64,000 bases of DNA from Rhizomonospora bruguierae (GCF_018397995.1 NZ_BBQH01000024.1:61398-125397); one strand, 5' to 3'; shown: positions 34,106 to 43,601, counted from the first letter of the stretch. Translations and numbers: made by a program. Notes: generated by a model from the letters alone, not told the origin.

Positions 34106-35203
34106 ATGTCGATGACGGCTGGTTTAGATGACCTTGGGAGCGCTCCCAAGATCATAGATGAGATCGTGGAGCAGTATCTGGAACGGCTACGGGCGCAGGA
34201 TAGCGGGCTCATTCGCAACCCCGATGCGCTCTGGCAGCTGAGGCGGCAGGTCGCCGTCATTGTGGACGAGGTCGTCGCCGCGACAACCGGCGAACCGGCG
34301 TGGCACGCGGGCCGATTAGCCGATGATCGGTCCAACCACCGGCTGGCCGTATACGACGCCGATATCGACACGGACGGAGCCCTCAGGGGCGTCCACCCGC
34401 TCAACTTCGTTCACGCGGCGACCTCGCTCTACGAGGTCGCGTTGCCCCTGATCGTGCGGCGCTGGTCACTGACCGACGCCGAAACCCTGGTCACCGCGGG
34501 GCGGGCCCTGCACGAGGCCATCCTGTGGCACCTCGCCCTGACCAGCGTCTCCTACGCCACGTCCGCCCTCGACAAGCTCCGGGTCTCCCAGGAGGAGGAA
34601 CGGCTGCGCATCGCGCGTGAGCTGCACGATCGGATCGGGCACGGGATAGGACTCATCCTGCAGCACCTCGACATGTACCGGGTCCTGCTCGACCGGGATC
34701 CGGAACGGGCGCGCGCCAAGCTGGCCGCCGCCACCGACGCCGTCGGCGAGGCGATGTACGCCACTCAGCAGCTGTCCGCGGAGCTACGCCGCTCGGGGCT
34801 GAGTGGCGGCATCGAGTATGCATTGCGTAGCTATGTCGAGGCAGCCGTGCCCTCCGCAATTCACACCAAGATTACCGTTTGCGCGGATGTGCTGGGGCTA
34901 CCGCAGGTCCTCAGCGAGGAGGTCTATCTCATTCTGCGGGAGGCCGTTCGCAACGCGGTGCGTCATGCCGGAGCCACGCACATTGAGGTGTCTGTCGATG
35001 TGACCGAGTCGGAACTCGTCGCGTCGGTCACCGATGACGGCCGCGGGTTCGAGCCGGATCTGGTAGCCGACCCGCATGGGCACGGTCTGCGCTCGATGAG
35101 CGAGCGCGCGGCGCTGCTGCAAGGAGTGTTGAGCATTTCCAGTCGGGTTCACCGCGGAACGACGGTCGATGTGCGCGTGCCGCTGGTCCGGAGCCGTTTG
35201 TGA
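34106..35203 (+). CDS. NarL-type sensor histidine kinase (HisKA_3)
   Basis: A 365-residue soluble histidine kinase with no membrane segment. The N-terminal ~150 residues are an unknown sensor region. The dimer/phosphorylation helix RIARELHDRIGHGIG carries His174, and the ATPase part has EVYLILREAVRNAVRHAGAT (N box) and SVTDDGRGFEPD (G1). It signals to the response regulator that starts within its stop (GTGA). The input is unknown; it should be an intracellular cue, since no transmembrane part exists. ATG 34106 is preferred over the upstream ATG at 34064 because AGGGGG precedes it. Confidence 0.9.
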   Translation: MSMTAGLDDLGSAPKIIDEIVEQYLERLRAQDSGLIRNPDALWQLRRQVAVIVDEVVAATTGEPAWHAGRLADDRSNHRLAVYDADIDTDGALRGVHPLNFVHAATSLYEVALPLIVRRWSLTDAETLVTAGRALHEAILWHLALTSVSYATSALDKLRVSQEEERLRIARELHDRIGHGIGLILQHLDMYRVLLDRDPERARAKLAAATDAVGEAMYATQQLSAELRRSGLSGGIEYALRSYVEAAVPSAIHTKITVCADVLGLPQVLSEEVYLILREAVRNAVRHAGATHIEVSVDVTESELVASVTDDGRGFEPDLVADPHGHGLRSMSERAALLQGVLSISSRVHRGTTVDVRVPLVRSRL

Positions 35204-35883
35204 CGGCTGCCGGCATGGTCATCCGCGTCGCCCTGGCGGATGATCACAACCTGTTCCGTGCCGGTGTGCGGGAAATGCTGTCCACGGATCCGGGATTCAA
35301 GGTCGTCGGTGAGGCCGAGAACGGGAACGAGGTGCTGGCTCTCGTCCTCGCCCGTCAACCGGACGTCTTGCTGCTCGACGTGGAGATGCCGGGTCCCGGC
35401 GCGGCCGCGGTGATCCGGAAGGTGCGCGAGTCCTCTCCGCGAACCCAAGTCGTCGTATTGACGATGCATGATGATGCCGACATCGTGCGCGAGCTCCTGC
35501 GCTGCGGCGCCGCGGCGTACCTGACCAAGACGACGCTCCGCGACGAGTTCTTCGCCGCGATCCGATCGGTGGCCCGGTCCACCACGACCGTCCTGCTGTC
35601 GGTTTCCCGGCAGACGGTCGAGGCGCTCGACCGTCTCCGGGTGCCCGGACGGCGGGATCCGCTCACCAGGCGGGAGCAGGCCGTCTTGCGGCTGGTGTCG
35701 CTCGCCCTGAGCAACGCGCAGATCGCCACCCGGCTGCACATCACCGAGGCGACCGTCAAGCGTCATCTGACGAACATCTACGCGAAGCTTGAGGCGGTGT
35801 CCCGGGTGGACGCGCTGCGCAAAGCCAGTGCCGCGAACCTGCTCGACAACCGCAACGCCGTGCTGCCATCCGTCGGTGACTGA
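35200..35883 (+). CDS. NarL/FixJ-type response regulator
   Basis: A 227-residue regulator: receiver domain (VALADDHNLFRAGVREML, phospho-acceptor Asp60 in LLLDVEMPG, Lys in YLTKTTLR) and a C-terminal LuxR helix-turn-helix (LTRREQAVLRLVSLALSNAQ, EATVKRHLTNIYAKL). It overlaps the kinase by four bases, so the pair is co-made. The SARP gene follows 151 bases later on the same strand. A cascade from kinase to regulator to SARP is a reasonable guess. Confidence 0.94.
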   Translation: MTAAGMVIRVALADDHNLFRAGVREMLSTDPGFKVVGEAENGNEVLALVLARQPDVLLLDVEMPGPGAAAVIRKVRESSPRTQVVVLTMHDDADIVRELLRCGAAAYLTKTTLRDEFFAAIRSVARSTTTVLLSVSRQTVEALDRLRVPGRRDPLTRREQAVLRLVSLALSNAQIATRLHITEATVKRHLTNIYAKLEAVSRVDALRKASAANLLDNRNAVLPSVGD

Positions 35884-35967
35884 CCGCCCGGCGTACCCGG
35901 TCTGCGACGTTGGTAGTAGGTCACACTACATCGAAGGTCGACAATGCCCTAGAGGTTTGCCCGCCAC

Positions 35968-35997
35968 CTGGTGACCAGATATTCCGCTTTCTAGCGT
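35968..35997 (+). promoter_or_regulatory. Candidate SARP-gene promoter
   Basis: CTAGCGTGTG at 35991-36000 supplies a TAGCGT -10 box (35992-35997), the same hexamer as at 46026-46031. Just upstream lies the inverted repeat CTGGT-g-ACCAG (35968-35978). It precedes the SARP start by about 38 bases. Confidence 0.4.
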
Positions 35998-36034
35998 GTG
36001 GCGCGGGAAGCGGTGCGGCGTTCGGAGTCCAACT

Positions 36035-37888
36035 ATGACGGGGCAACCGGTACAGCTCCGGCTGATAGGGCCGGTACAGCTCGCCGAGCAGGGGCGGGTG
36101 CTGGACGTCGGGCCGCCACAGCGGCAGGCGGTGCTGGCGGCGTTGGCCGCCGACGCGGGCACGCCGGTGCCGGTGGAGCTGCTGGTGGACCGGGTGTGGG
36201 GCGAGCGCCCGCCGGACCGCGCGCGGACCGCGCTGTACGCCCACGTCAGCCGCCTCCGGCGGGTTCTCGCGCGGCTCGCGGCGCCGGTCCGGTTAGACCG
36301 GCGCAACGGCGCGTACCTGCTGGGCATCGACCGGGACCGGGTGGACCTGCATCGCTTCCACCGGCTGCTGGACCAGGCCAAGAACCCGCGCTGCGCGGAC
36401 GACCGGCGCGTTCTCCTGCTCCGGGAGGCGCTGGCGAACTGGTGTGGCGAGCCGATGGCCGGCGTACCGGGCACCTGGGCCGCGGGGCTGCGCCGGGGCA
36501 CCGAGCCCGTGCTCATCGGTGCCGCCGCACTGTGGGCGCAGGCCGAGCTGCGGCTGGGTCACGCGGCCGCGGTGATCGACCGGCTGTCGGACCTGATCGG
36601 CCGGTACCCGCTGGCGGAGCCGCTCGTCGCGGCCTTCATGCGGGCGCTGAGCGCGGTGGGGCGACAGGTGGAGGCCCTCCAGTGCTACGCGACGACCAGA
36701 GACCGGCTGCGCGAGGAGTTGGGTGCCGAACCGGGGTCGGACCTGCGCGACCTGCACCTGGCGATCCTGCGGGCCGGACCGGACCGGCCACCCACCGCCT
36801 CCGTGGCTACGACGGTCCGGCCGGCGTGGCCGGTGCCGGACCCCACGCAGCGCCCGATCCCTCGGCAGCTGCCCTCGCTCGGCGCCGGATTCGCCGGCCG
36901 CGTGCGCGAGCTCACCGCGATCGAGGCTGCGTTCGCGGCCGCGGCCTACGGTGGCGAGGCGGCTGTGGTGGCGATCAACGGGCGGGGCGGGGTCGGCTGC
37001 TCCGCCCTCGCGATCCGTGCCGCCCACCGCGTGGCCGACCGGTTCCCCGACGGCCAGCTGTACGTGAACCTGCGCGGCGGTGGCGCTGGAGGGCAGCGGG
37101 AGCGCCTGATTCCCGTGCTGCACCGGTTCCTGCGCACCCTTGGGGTGTCGCTACCGGCCCGGACCGGCGGGATCGAGGAGGCGGCCGGCATGTACCACCT
37201 GGCGACCGCCGGGCGGCGGCTGCTGGTGGTGGTCGACAACGCGCGAGCCGCGGTTGACGTACGCCCGCTGCTGCCGGCCGACCCCGGCTGCGGGGCCATC
37301 GTGACCAGCCGCCGGGCGCTGGTGGGCCTGGACGGCGCCACCCACCTGCACCTCGAACCGCTGTCCGAACCGGAGGCGCTGGACATGCTTCGGCAGCTGC
37401 TCGGCGCTCGCCGGGTCGCGGCCGAGCCGGATGCGGTCGCCGAGGTCGCGCGCTGGTGCGGCTACCTGCCGCTGGCGCTGCGCGCTGCCGCGGCGCGGTT
37501 CGCGGCCCGTCCAAGGTGGCCCCTGGCCGAGTTGGCCCGCCGGCTCGCCGACGACCGGCGCCGGCTTGATGTGCTGGACCTGACCGAACTGAGCATGCGC
37601 CACTGCCTGGCCGGGTCCTTCCGGGACCTGAGCGCGAGCGCCGATGCCAAGGACCACGCGGCGGCAGCGGTCTTCACCCGACTGGCCCGGTACGACCGGG
37701 ACGATCTGTCCAGTTCGGATGCGGCGGTGCACCTGTGCCTGCCGGTGACCGAGGCGGAGGCGTTACTGGAGCGGCTGGTCGATGCGCGGCTGCTGGACAG
37801 CCCGGCGCCGGGCCGGTTCCGGATGCCCCACCTGCTCCGGCTGTACGCCCTGGAGCAGCCGCACCCGGTCACCGATCCAGCGAGATGA
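36035..37888 (+). CDS. SARP-family regulator with NB-ARC domain and altered P-loop
   Basis: A 617-residue AfsR/DnrI-type activator. Residues ~1-95 form the OmpR-like DNA-binding domain (VQLRLIGPVQLAEQGRVLDV). Residues ~100-245 are the bacterial transcriptional activation domain (HRFHRLLDQA, ALQCYATTRDRLREELGAEP). An NB-ARC ATPase region follows. Its P-loop reads INGRGGVGCSALA: Cys322 stands where the nucleotide-binding Lys belongs (usually GGVGKTALA). The Walker B-like RRLLVVVDNA and the TSRRALVGLDGA sensor region remain. ATP switching may therefore be lost or weakened. ATG 36035 has GGAG eight bases upstream. The last 20 bases overlap the convergent EEP gene. Confidence 0.92.
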   Translation: MTGQPVQLRLIGPVQLAEQGRVLDVGPPQRQAVLAALAADAGTPVPVELLVDRVWGERPPDRARTALYAHVSRLRRVLARLAAPVRLDRRNGAYLLGIDRDRVDLHRFHRLLDQAKNPRCADDRRVLLLREALANWCGEPMAGVPGTWAAGLRRGTEPVLIGAAALWAQAELRLGHAAAVIDRLSDLIGRYPLAEPLVAAFMRALSAVGRQVEALQCYATTRDRLREELGAEPGSDLRDLHLAILRAGPDRPPTASVATTVRPAWPVPDPTQRPIPRQLPSLGAGFAGRVRELTAIEAAFAAAAYGGEAAVVAINGRGGVGCSALAIRAAHRVADRFPDGQLYVNLRGGGAGGQRERLIPVLHRFLRTLGVSLPARTGGIEEAAGMYHLATAGRRLLVVVDNARAAVDVRPLLPADPGCGAIVTSRRALVGLDGATHLHLEPLSEPEALDMLRQLLGARRVAAEPDAVAEVARWCGYLPLALRAAAARFAARPRWPLAELARRLADDRRRLDVLDLTELSMRHCLAGSFRDLSASADAKDHAAAAVFTRLARYDRDDLSSSDAAVHLCLPVTEAEALLERLVDARLLDSPAPGRFRMPHLLRLYALEQPHPVTDPAR

Positions 37889-39065
37889 TCACTAGCTGCC
37901 CACTGTGGTCGGACTGGCCGTCTGACGGGATGAACCGGTACCGGTGCACGGTGATGTCCGGGGTGGTGAACACCCAGTCGATCCGCCACAGCCGGACCTT
38001 GCGTTCGTCCCAGGAGACCGGGGCGAGCGAGCGGAGCGCCGGGGTGGCGTCCACCATCCGGCGCGGCACCATCCGCATCAGGCCCATCGCCGGCGAGGCG
38101 TTCAGGTCGCCGGCCAGGACCGCCGGCAACGGGTTGTGCTCGACGTCGTCAGCGAGCGCCCGCATGTTAGCCACCCGCAGCTCGTGCTGGGTGCGGCTGT
38201 TCAGCCGGGGATCCGGCGGCGGATCCGAGCCGCGCAGGGACAGCGCGACCGCCGGGGCGTACACGTGGGTGTTGTAGAACGAGATCGTGGCGGCACCGAT
38301 GCGCAGGTCGGTGCGCAGCGACTTCACCAGGTGGTAGTCGGGGAGGCCGGAGCCCGGCGGCACGAGATCCTCGGTGCGGCCCGACCACGCCGTGCGCAGG
38401 TCGATCGGGCGCTGGTCGACGATCGGGAACCTCGACAGCGTCAACAGCTCGCCGGCCGTGGCGATGTGGTACCCGGGAAACTCCCGCCGCAGCCGGGCCG
38501 TGTCGTCGACGCTGATCGGGTCCCACCCGTCGGTGAAGTAGAGGTACTCCTGCAGCAGGTAGACGTCGGCCCGCTGGGCGTGCAGGTACCGGTAGAAGTC
38601 GTCGACGACGCTGGCCGGCGTGCCGCCCGCCGGGGGCCGGATGGACCCGTCACTGGCCTGCTGGTCCCAGTACCACGTGTTCCACGAGAAGACGGTCACC
38701 GCGTTCGGGGGCGGCGGAGCGGGCCGGTGCCACAGCATGGCGGGGTTGAGCCCGCTCAACCCGCCACCCAGCACGAGCGAGGCGACCAGCACCATGGTGA
38801 TGCGCCACTTGGCCGGGCGGGCCAGCGGCGTCACCACCAGCATCAGGGCCGGCACCACCACGAACGTGGCCGGCGGGATCAGGTCGGGCAGGCTCCACCA
38901 CCACACCCGGCCGGTCAGCCCGAGGTGCAGCGTCACGAACGCCAGCCAGGACAGCGCGGACGAGAACACCAGCCTGGTCCCCCAGCACCAGCGCCGGGTG
39001 CGGGCGCGGCGGACCGGCGCGGCGACCGACCCGGCGTCCACCGTGGATTGATCGGATACGGCCAA
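37869..39065 (-). CDS. Membrane EEP-family phosphatase/nuclease-fold protein, VanJ-like (copy 1)
   Basis: A 398-residue protein with three N-terminal membrane segments (~30-110) followed by an endonuclease/exonuclease/phosphatase domain: FSWNTWYWDQ, DVYLLQEYLYF, FYNTHVYAP, LAGDLNASPAMG and SDHSGQL. This is the layout of VanJ and StaP, teicoplanin-resistance membrane proteins linked to polyprenol phosphate recycling; a DNase role is unlikely. The active site is predicted outside the cell. It starts with TTG at 39065, supported by AAGGA nine bases upstream, and is the last gene of a seven-gene leftward operon. A second copy lies at the head of that operon. Substrate unproven. Confidence 0.87.
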   Translation of the reverse strand: MAVSDQSTVDAGSVAAPVRRARTRRWCWGTRLVFSSALSWLAFVTLHLGLTGRVWWWSLPDLIPPATFVVVPALMLVVTPLARPAKWRITMVLVASLVLGGGLSGLNPAMLWHRPAPPPPNAVTVFSWNTWYWDQQASDGSIRPPAGGTPASVVDDFYRYLHAQRADVYLLQEYLYFTDGWDPISVDDTARLRREFPGYHIATAGELLTLSRFPIVDQRPIDLRTAWSGRTEDLVPPGSGLPDYHLVKSLRTDLRIGAATISFYNTHVYAPAVALSLRGSDPPPDPRLNSRTQHELRVANMRALADDVEHNPLPAVLAGDLNASPAMGLMRMVPRRMVDATPALRSLAPVSWDERKVRLWRIDWVFTTPDITVHRYRFIPSDGQSDHSGQLVIISLDR

Positions 39066-39081
39066 TGCCCTGTCCTTCGGT

Positions 39082-39999
39082 TCAGCCCGGCGGCAGCCGG
39101 GAGACGAGGAGGAACGCTCCGGTCAGGCCCGCCCACAGCACGGAGTTCACCACGAGGGCAGGGTCCCGTAGCAGGATACGGACCGGGTCGCCGCCACCGC
39201 CGCCGACGATCACCAGTTGCAGGTACCGGAACAGGGCGAACAACGCCAGCGGTGCCAGCAGCGCCGCGGCCAGGGTGCCGTACTCGCCCAGCGGCGCCTC
39301 GGTGCGCAGATAGAGCAGGTACGTGCCGGCCGCGATGACGGCACTGAGCACCATGAGCTGGTCGATGAGCGGCACCGTGTAGCCGCGCAGCGCGGGTCGG
39401 TGCACGTTGCCGGTCGTCGCCAGTTCGTGGCGGCGCTTGCCGACGGTCAGCAGCAGGCACAGGCTGAACACGCAGGTCATCAGCCAGCTGGCGACGGCGG
39501 TGCCGACCACGACGTAGCCGAGCATGAGCCGCAGGCCGAACCCGGCTGCGACCAGGAAGACATCCAGCAGCGGTGCGTGCTTGAGACCCAGCGTGTAGGC
39601 GGCGTTGAGCAGCAGGTAGGCGACCACCGGCCAGGCCCACGCCCACGGTTGGAGGCTGAGCAGGCCGACGAGCAGCACCAGTTGGGCGGCCGCGAACCCG
39701 GCCGCCATCCGCGCCGAGATCCGGCCGGAGGCGATGGGCCGGTGCCACTTGTGCGGGTTGGCGGAGTCGTACCGGCGGTCCGCCAGATCGTTCACCGTGT
39801 ACACCAGAACAGCGGCAACGGTGAACACCGCCACCGCCCAGGACAGGTGCCAGAGCAGGCTCGGGTACCACACCTTTACGTCCAGCACGGCCAGCGGGAC
39901 AACGAGAATGTTCTTGGGCCACTGGCCGGGCCGGGCCACCTGAAGCAGATCCCGGGGCACCCGGAGGGTGTCCCGCTCGGCGCGGGCTATCGCGACCAT
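39082..39999 (-). CDS. UbiA prenyltransferase, decaprenyl-phosphate phosphoribosyltransferase-like
   Basis: A 305-residue multi-pass membrane enzyme (about eight or nine segments). The first Asp-rich motif is YTVNDLADRRYDSANPHKWH and the second region is YTLGLKHAPLLDVFLVAAGF. The HKWHRPIASG and LKH...LDV...GF patterns match the Rv3806c subfamily, which joins phosphoribosyl pyrophosphate to decaprenyl phosphate, rather than quinone-making UbiA. It overlaps the epimerase stop by one base (TGATG). Predicted role: attach a ribose-phosphate or related head group to polyprenyl phosphate. The exact donor is inference. Confidence 0.88.
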   Translation of the reverse strand: MVAIARAERDTLRVPRDLLQVARPGQWPKNILVVPLAVLDVKVWYPSLLWHLSWAVAVFTVAAVLVYTVNDLADRRYDSANPHKWHRPIASGRISARMAAGFAAAQLVLLVGLLSLQPWAWAWPVVAYLLLNAAYTLGLKHAPLLDVFLVAAGFGLRLMLGYVVVGTAVASWLMTCVFSLCLLLTVGKRRHELATTGNVHRPALRGYTVPLIDQLMVLSAVIAAGTYLLYLRTEAPLGEYGTLAAALLAPLALFALFRYLQLVIVGGGGGDPVRILLRDPALVVNSVLWAGLTGAFLLVSRLPPG

Positions 40000-41066
40000 C
40001 AGAAGAACACCTTCGCGGCCTGCAGCAGCCCCTGCCGCCACGGTTCGCGGCTGGTGCGGCCGGGCCGGACGCCCCCGGCTGCGCCGTCGCCGGTGGCCGC
40101 CCGTTGCTCGCGCCACCACTGGAAGGTGCGCAGCAGGGCATCCCGGTTGGAGTAGCGCGGCTGGAAGCCCAGCCGCTCGCCGGCCTTGTCGGTGCTCACG
40201 TAGGAGTCCGCCAGCAGCTTGAACAGCAGCCGTTCGTACACCGGGGACAGTCGGGCCCACTGCAGCATCCGCAGCACGGCCACCGCCGGCCGGGCCGGGA
40301 TCGACACCACCCGGCGCCGGTGGCCGGCGGCGTCGAGGACCGCCTGGAAATCCTCGCGCAGCGTGCCGAACCGTGCGGCGGCCACATTGAAGGTGTCGTT
40401 GGCGATCCCGGCGTCCGCGCGCAGCACGGTAGCCACGCACTCCACCACGTCCTCCACCGCGCACATCTGGATGTGCACGTCACCCTTTCCCAGGATGGGA
40501 AAGTGCCGCCCCTCCTCGGCCCACTCGAACAGCATCGCGAACAGGCCCATCCGGCCCGGCCCGAGAAACGTCTTCGGGCGCAGGATCGGCACGCACAGGC
40601 CGTCCTTGCGGAACCGTTCGCACCACACCTCGGCCTCCGCCTTCGCGCGCCCGTACCGGTCCACCGGCTCGCGCGGATAGTCCTCGGTGGTCGGTACCAC
40701 GCTCGGCAGGCCGTACACCGCGGTGGAGGAGATGTGGACCACCCGGGGCACGCCCGCGTCCCGCGCCGCGGTCAGCACGGTCCGGGTCCCCTCCACGATC
40801 ACCGAACGGATCTCCTCGGGGGAGTAGCTCGGCAGCGCGCCGGCACAGTGCACCACCGCGTCCGCGCCCGCCACGGCCCGGGTCATCGCCGCCAGGTCGC
40901 GGATGTCGGCGATGGTGTGCTGCACCTCCGGCTCCGCCGCGCCGGCCGGCCGCACATCCACGCCCCGTACCGGCCAGCCCTCGTCGCGCAGGTGCCGCGC
41001 CACGTGTGAACCCAGCATGCCGAGACTGCCGGTGACGACGACGCGGGTGGCCGTGTCGCTCACCAT
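39999..41066 (-). CDS. NAD-dependent epimerase/dehydratase (extended SDR)
   Basis: A 355-residue extended short-chain dehydrogenase. The NAD site is VVVTGSLGMLGSHVARHL, the catalytic triad region includes HISSTAVYG and YGRAKAEAE (YxxxK), and LRPKTFLGPG is typical of sugar epimerases. The C-terminal ~30 residues are extra. In this operon it may oxidise or epimerise a nucleotide-linked or polyprenyl-linked sugar to give the keto group used by the neighbouring aminotransferase. It overlaps that gene by seven bases. Substrate unknown. Confidence 0.88.
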   Translation of the reverse strand: MVSDTATRVVVTGSLGMLGSHVARHLRDEGWPVRGVDVRPAGAAEPEVQHTIADIRDLAAMTRAVAGADAVVHCAGALPSYSPEEIRSVIVEGTRTVLTAARDAGVPRVVHISSTAVYGLPSVVPTTEDYPREPVDRYGRAKAEAEVWCERFRKDGLCVPILRPKTFLGPGRMGLFAMLFEWAEEGRHFPILGKGDVHIQMCAVEDVVECVATVLRADAGIANDTFNVAAARFGTLREDFQAVLDAAGHRRRVVSIPARPAVAVLRMLQWARLSPVYERLLFKLLADSYVSTDKAGERLGFQPRYSNRDALLRTFQWWREQRAATGDGAAGGVRPGRTSREPWRQGLLQAAKVFF

Positions 41067-42481
41067 GTCGCGGCCACCTTCTCGCGGACGAAACGGGAGA
41101 GCAGCCGGCCCAGTCCCAGCGCGAGCGTGGCGTCCAGCGCGGACAGGAAGTACTCCAGTTCGGACGGCTCGATGACGAGTGTCGGTGCCACGATCAGCGG
41201 GTTCTCCACGTTCGGGCTGTAGTACGTCATGATCTTGTGCTCGCGGTACAGGTGCGCGATCACCGACAGGGTGATCAGCTTGGTGCGGAAGTGCGGGTCG
41301 CCGGAGAAGCCGGGGACCAGCTTCCCGGCCAGGTCGAGCAGCTTCGGGCCGCCGCCGAGGAAGACCCCGTGCAGCGAACCCACGCCGGCGACCCGCTGCA
41401 CCGTGTCCGGATGCGCCTTCTGGATCCGCTCCAGGCCCGGGGCGAGGATCGCCTCGATCTGCCGGGCCCGGGCCGGATAGTCGTCCTCGACCACCACGTT
41501 GACCGCTTCGAGGGCGGTGGCGGTCTCCTCGCCGAATCCGTAGTACGTGGTGCTGTGCAGGATCACGTCCGACAACCGGTCGTACGCCTTGCGGAACAAC
41601 GGCTCCCGGACGGTGTACCCGGAGATGGACGCCTTGCCGCCGCCGAGTGACTTCGAGTACGTCAGGATGTCGGGGACCAGCCCCGGGTGGCGCATGAAGT
41701 AGAACAGGTTGCCGGTCTTGCCCCACCCGGTGTAGATCTCATCGAAGATCAGAATGATCCCTTCGGCCGTGCACAGCTCGCGCAGCTCGCGCAGGTCGGC
41801 CTCGGACCAGCAGCGTATGCTCGACGCGCTGAACGGCTCCGCCATCAGCGCGTAGATGTCGCTCTTGCCGTCCGGCCCGCGGGTGGACCGCACGATCTCG
41901 CGCAGCGCCGCGAGGTCGCCGTACGGGTACACGACAATGTTGGGCAGCCCGGGGAAGCGGAAGTGGTTCTCGGCCGAGCCGGTCAGGCTGCCCGCCCCCA
42001 GTGTCTTGCCGTGGAAGCTGATGTCCGAGCGCAGGATCGTGCCGCGCTTGCCGTCGTGGTACTTGTACGCCAGTTTGATGGCGCCCTCGTTGGCCTCCGC
42101 CCCCGAGTTCGGGAAGTAGGAGATGTTCAGATCGCCGGGCAGCAGCTCGGCCACGTTGTGGCTGAGCGCCGCCAGGTACGGCGAGAAGAACGCCTTGTGC
42201 ACCTCCATCCGGCGCTGCTCGGCGAACCGACGCCGGGCGGCGAGAATGCGCGGGTGGTTGTGGCCGTGGTTGAGCACCCCGACCCCGCCGGAGAGGTCAA
42301 GAACCCGGCTGCCGTCGCGCATGTACACCCACGGACCCTCGGCGTAGTCGACCAGTTCCCGGCCGAACCCGAACGAGGTCATCAAGGACACCTGGCTGCG
42401 GCTGACATACGTGCGGTACAGGTCGTGCACCTGACTAGCGGTCAAGCGCTCGCACTCGTCGATGCTGAACAGTTTGGACAT
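41060..42481 (-). CDS. Class III PLP-dependent aminotransferase
   Basis: A 473-residue fold-type I aminotransferase of class III: FPNSGAEANEGAIKLAYKYH, LIFDEIYTGWGKTG and the PLP Lys277 in TYSKSLGGGKAS. Class III enzymes move amino groups to or from terminal carbons, and some act on lipid-linked polyols (hopanoid HpnO). Beside an epimerase and a UbiA enzyme, amination of a sugar or polyol headgroup is plausible but unproven. ATG 42481 has GAGAGGGGGAAGG upstream. It lies 47 bases inside the end of the preceding flippase-like gene, an unusually long overlap for this locus. Confidence 0.9.
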   Translation of the reverse strand: MSKLFSIDECERLTASQVHDLYRTYVSRSQVSLMTSFGFGRELVDYAEGPWVYMRDGSRVLDLSGGVGVLNHGHNHPRILAARRRFAEQRRMEVHKAFFSPYLAALSHNVAELLPGDLNISYFPNSGAEANEGAIKLAYKYHDGKRGTILRSDISFHGKTLGAGSLTGSAENHFRFPGLPNIVVYPYGDLAALREIVRSTRGPDGKSDIYALMAEPFSASSIRCWSEADLRELRELCTAEGIILIFDEIYTGWGKTGNLFYFMRHPGLVPDILTYSKSLGGGKASISGYTVREPLFRKAYDRLSDVILHSTTYYGFGEETATALEAVNVVVEDDYPARARQIEAILAPGLERIQKAHPDTVQRVAGVGSLHGVFLGGGPKLLDLAGKLVPGFSGDPHFRTKLITLSVIAHLYREHKIMTYYSPNVENPLIVAPTLVIEPSELEYFLSALDATLALGLGRLLSRFVREKVAATW

Positions 42482-43601
42482 CGCCTTCCCCCTCTCCCGC
42501 TGCACCTTGGGCAGTTGACATGGACACGGTGTCGCCCGACCGCCCTCCGGCGGCGGCCGGCTTCGGCGTGCGTCGATGCACGACCTCGGCCACGGCCAGG
42601 GCGACACCGCCGAGAACCACTTCGCTGGCCGTGGAAACCAGGCGGCTGGCCAGCGCGACCACCGCGGCGGACGGCATCGGCAGCACCACGGACAGGGCCG
42701 CCGCCATCACCGCTTCCCGAACTCCGATCCCGTCGGGGAGCACGACCGCCAGCAGCCCGAGCGTCGTGGCGAGGGCGTACGCGCCCACGCACACGGCCAG
42801 CGAGCGTGCCGGAGGCGCCCCCATCGCCACCGCGAGCAGCCACAGGTGCAGCCCGGTGACCACCCAGGACAGGCTCTGCAGCGCCACCGAGAGCCGTACC
42901 GCGCGCGCCGAGGCCAACCGCACCGGCGCGCGCCGCAGCAGCCGCAGCAGCAGGCGCACGCAGTGGTTGACCAGGTCCGGCCAGATCAGTACCACCGCGA
43001 CCAGGACCACGGCGGGTGCCAGCCAGCCGACCCGCGCGCCGAGTACCTGCACGCCCGGGAGCAGCCCGATCGACAGCCCGGTCAGCATGACCAGGCTCAT
43101 GTTCACCCCGCCCGCACTGGTCAGCCGCCCGAAGGTCACCCCGCTGGCCCGCGCTACCTTGATCGTGGCGACCAGGCCGGGTACCCGACCCGGGATGTAC
43201 TTGGAGAGGAACCCCACGAAGAAGATCCGTACGACCCGGGCGAAGCTGACCGGCGGTCCCAGTTCGAGCAGCACCACCCGCCAGGAGAGCAACCCGAACG
43301 CCAGCCCGACCGAGCTGACCAGCAGGGCGCCGATCAGCAGCAGGATGACCTGAGCGCGGTCGCGCTGCCGGAGGACGACCGCGACGACGCTCCAGTCCTG
43401 ACCGGCCAGCGCCGATCCGAGCACGCCGACCAGGACCAGCGCGAACACGAGCCCCAGCAGCCGCCAGAGCAGGCGGCGTACCCGGTGCGGCCCGGCACCT
43501 CCGGCGCCGGGCCGCGGCCCGGACCAGTCTTCGGCCGGGTCCGCGGCCGGCGGGACCGCGCTCACCGAGCGTGCCTTCCGGTCGCGCTCACTGGTGGGCA
43601 C
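42435..43601 (-). CDS. LPG-synthase-TM (UPF0104)-type membrane protein, possible flippase
   Basis: A 388-residue protein with about eight membrane segments (~45-335) and short charged ends. SFARVVRIFFVGFLSKYIPG and LPDGIGVREAVMAAAL are typical of the LPG_synthase_TM/UPF0104 family, whose members include MprF flippase domains and AglD-like proteins. In this operon it could flip a polyprenyl-linked intermediate. It starts at GTG 43601, inside the end of the GT2 gene (14-base overlap). Transport role is inference. Confidence 0.85.
   Translation of the reverse strand: MPTSERDRKARSVSAVPPAADPAEDWSGPRPGAGGAGPHRVRRLLWRLLGLVFALVLVGVLGSALAGQDWSVVAVVLRQRDRAQVILLLIGALLVSSVGLAFGLLSWRVVLLELGPPVSFARVVRIFFVGFLSKYIPGRVPGLVATIKVARASGVTFGRLTSAGGVNMSLVMLTGLSIGLLPGVQVLGARVGWLAPAVVLVAVVLIWPDLVNHCVRLLLRLLRRAPVRLASARAVRLSVALQSLSWVVTGLHLWLLAVAMGAPPARSLAVCVGAYALATTLGLLAVVLPDGIGVREAVMAAALSVVLPMPSAAVVALASRLVSTASEVVLGGVALAVAEVVHRRTPKPAAAGGRSGDTVSMSTAQGAAGEGEGDVQTVQHRRVRALDR

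Noticed and set aside
33745..34131. 128-residue plus-strand frame before the histidine kinase
   Set aside because: Low-complexity translation with no family; it overlaps the kinase start in another frame.
37869..37888. Possible frameshift where the SARP and EEP genes overlap
   Set aside because: They are convergent genes with a 20-base tail overlap; both ends are normal for their families.
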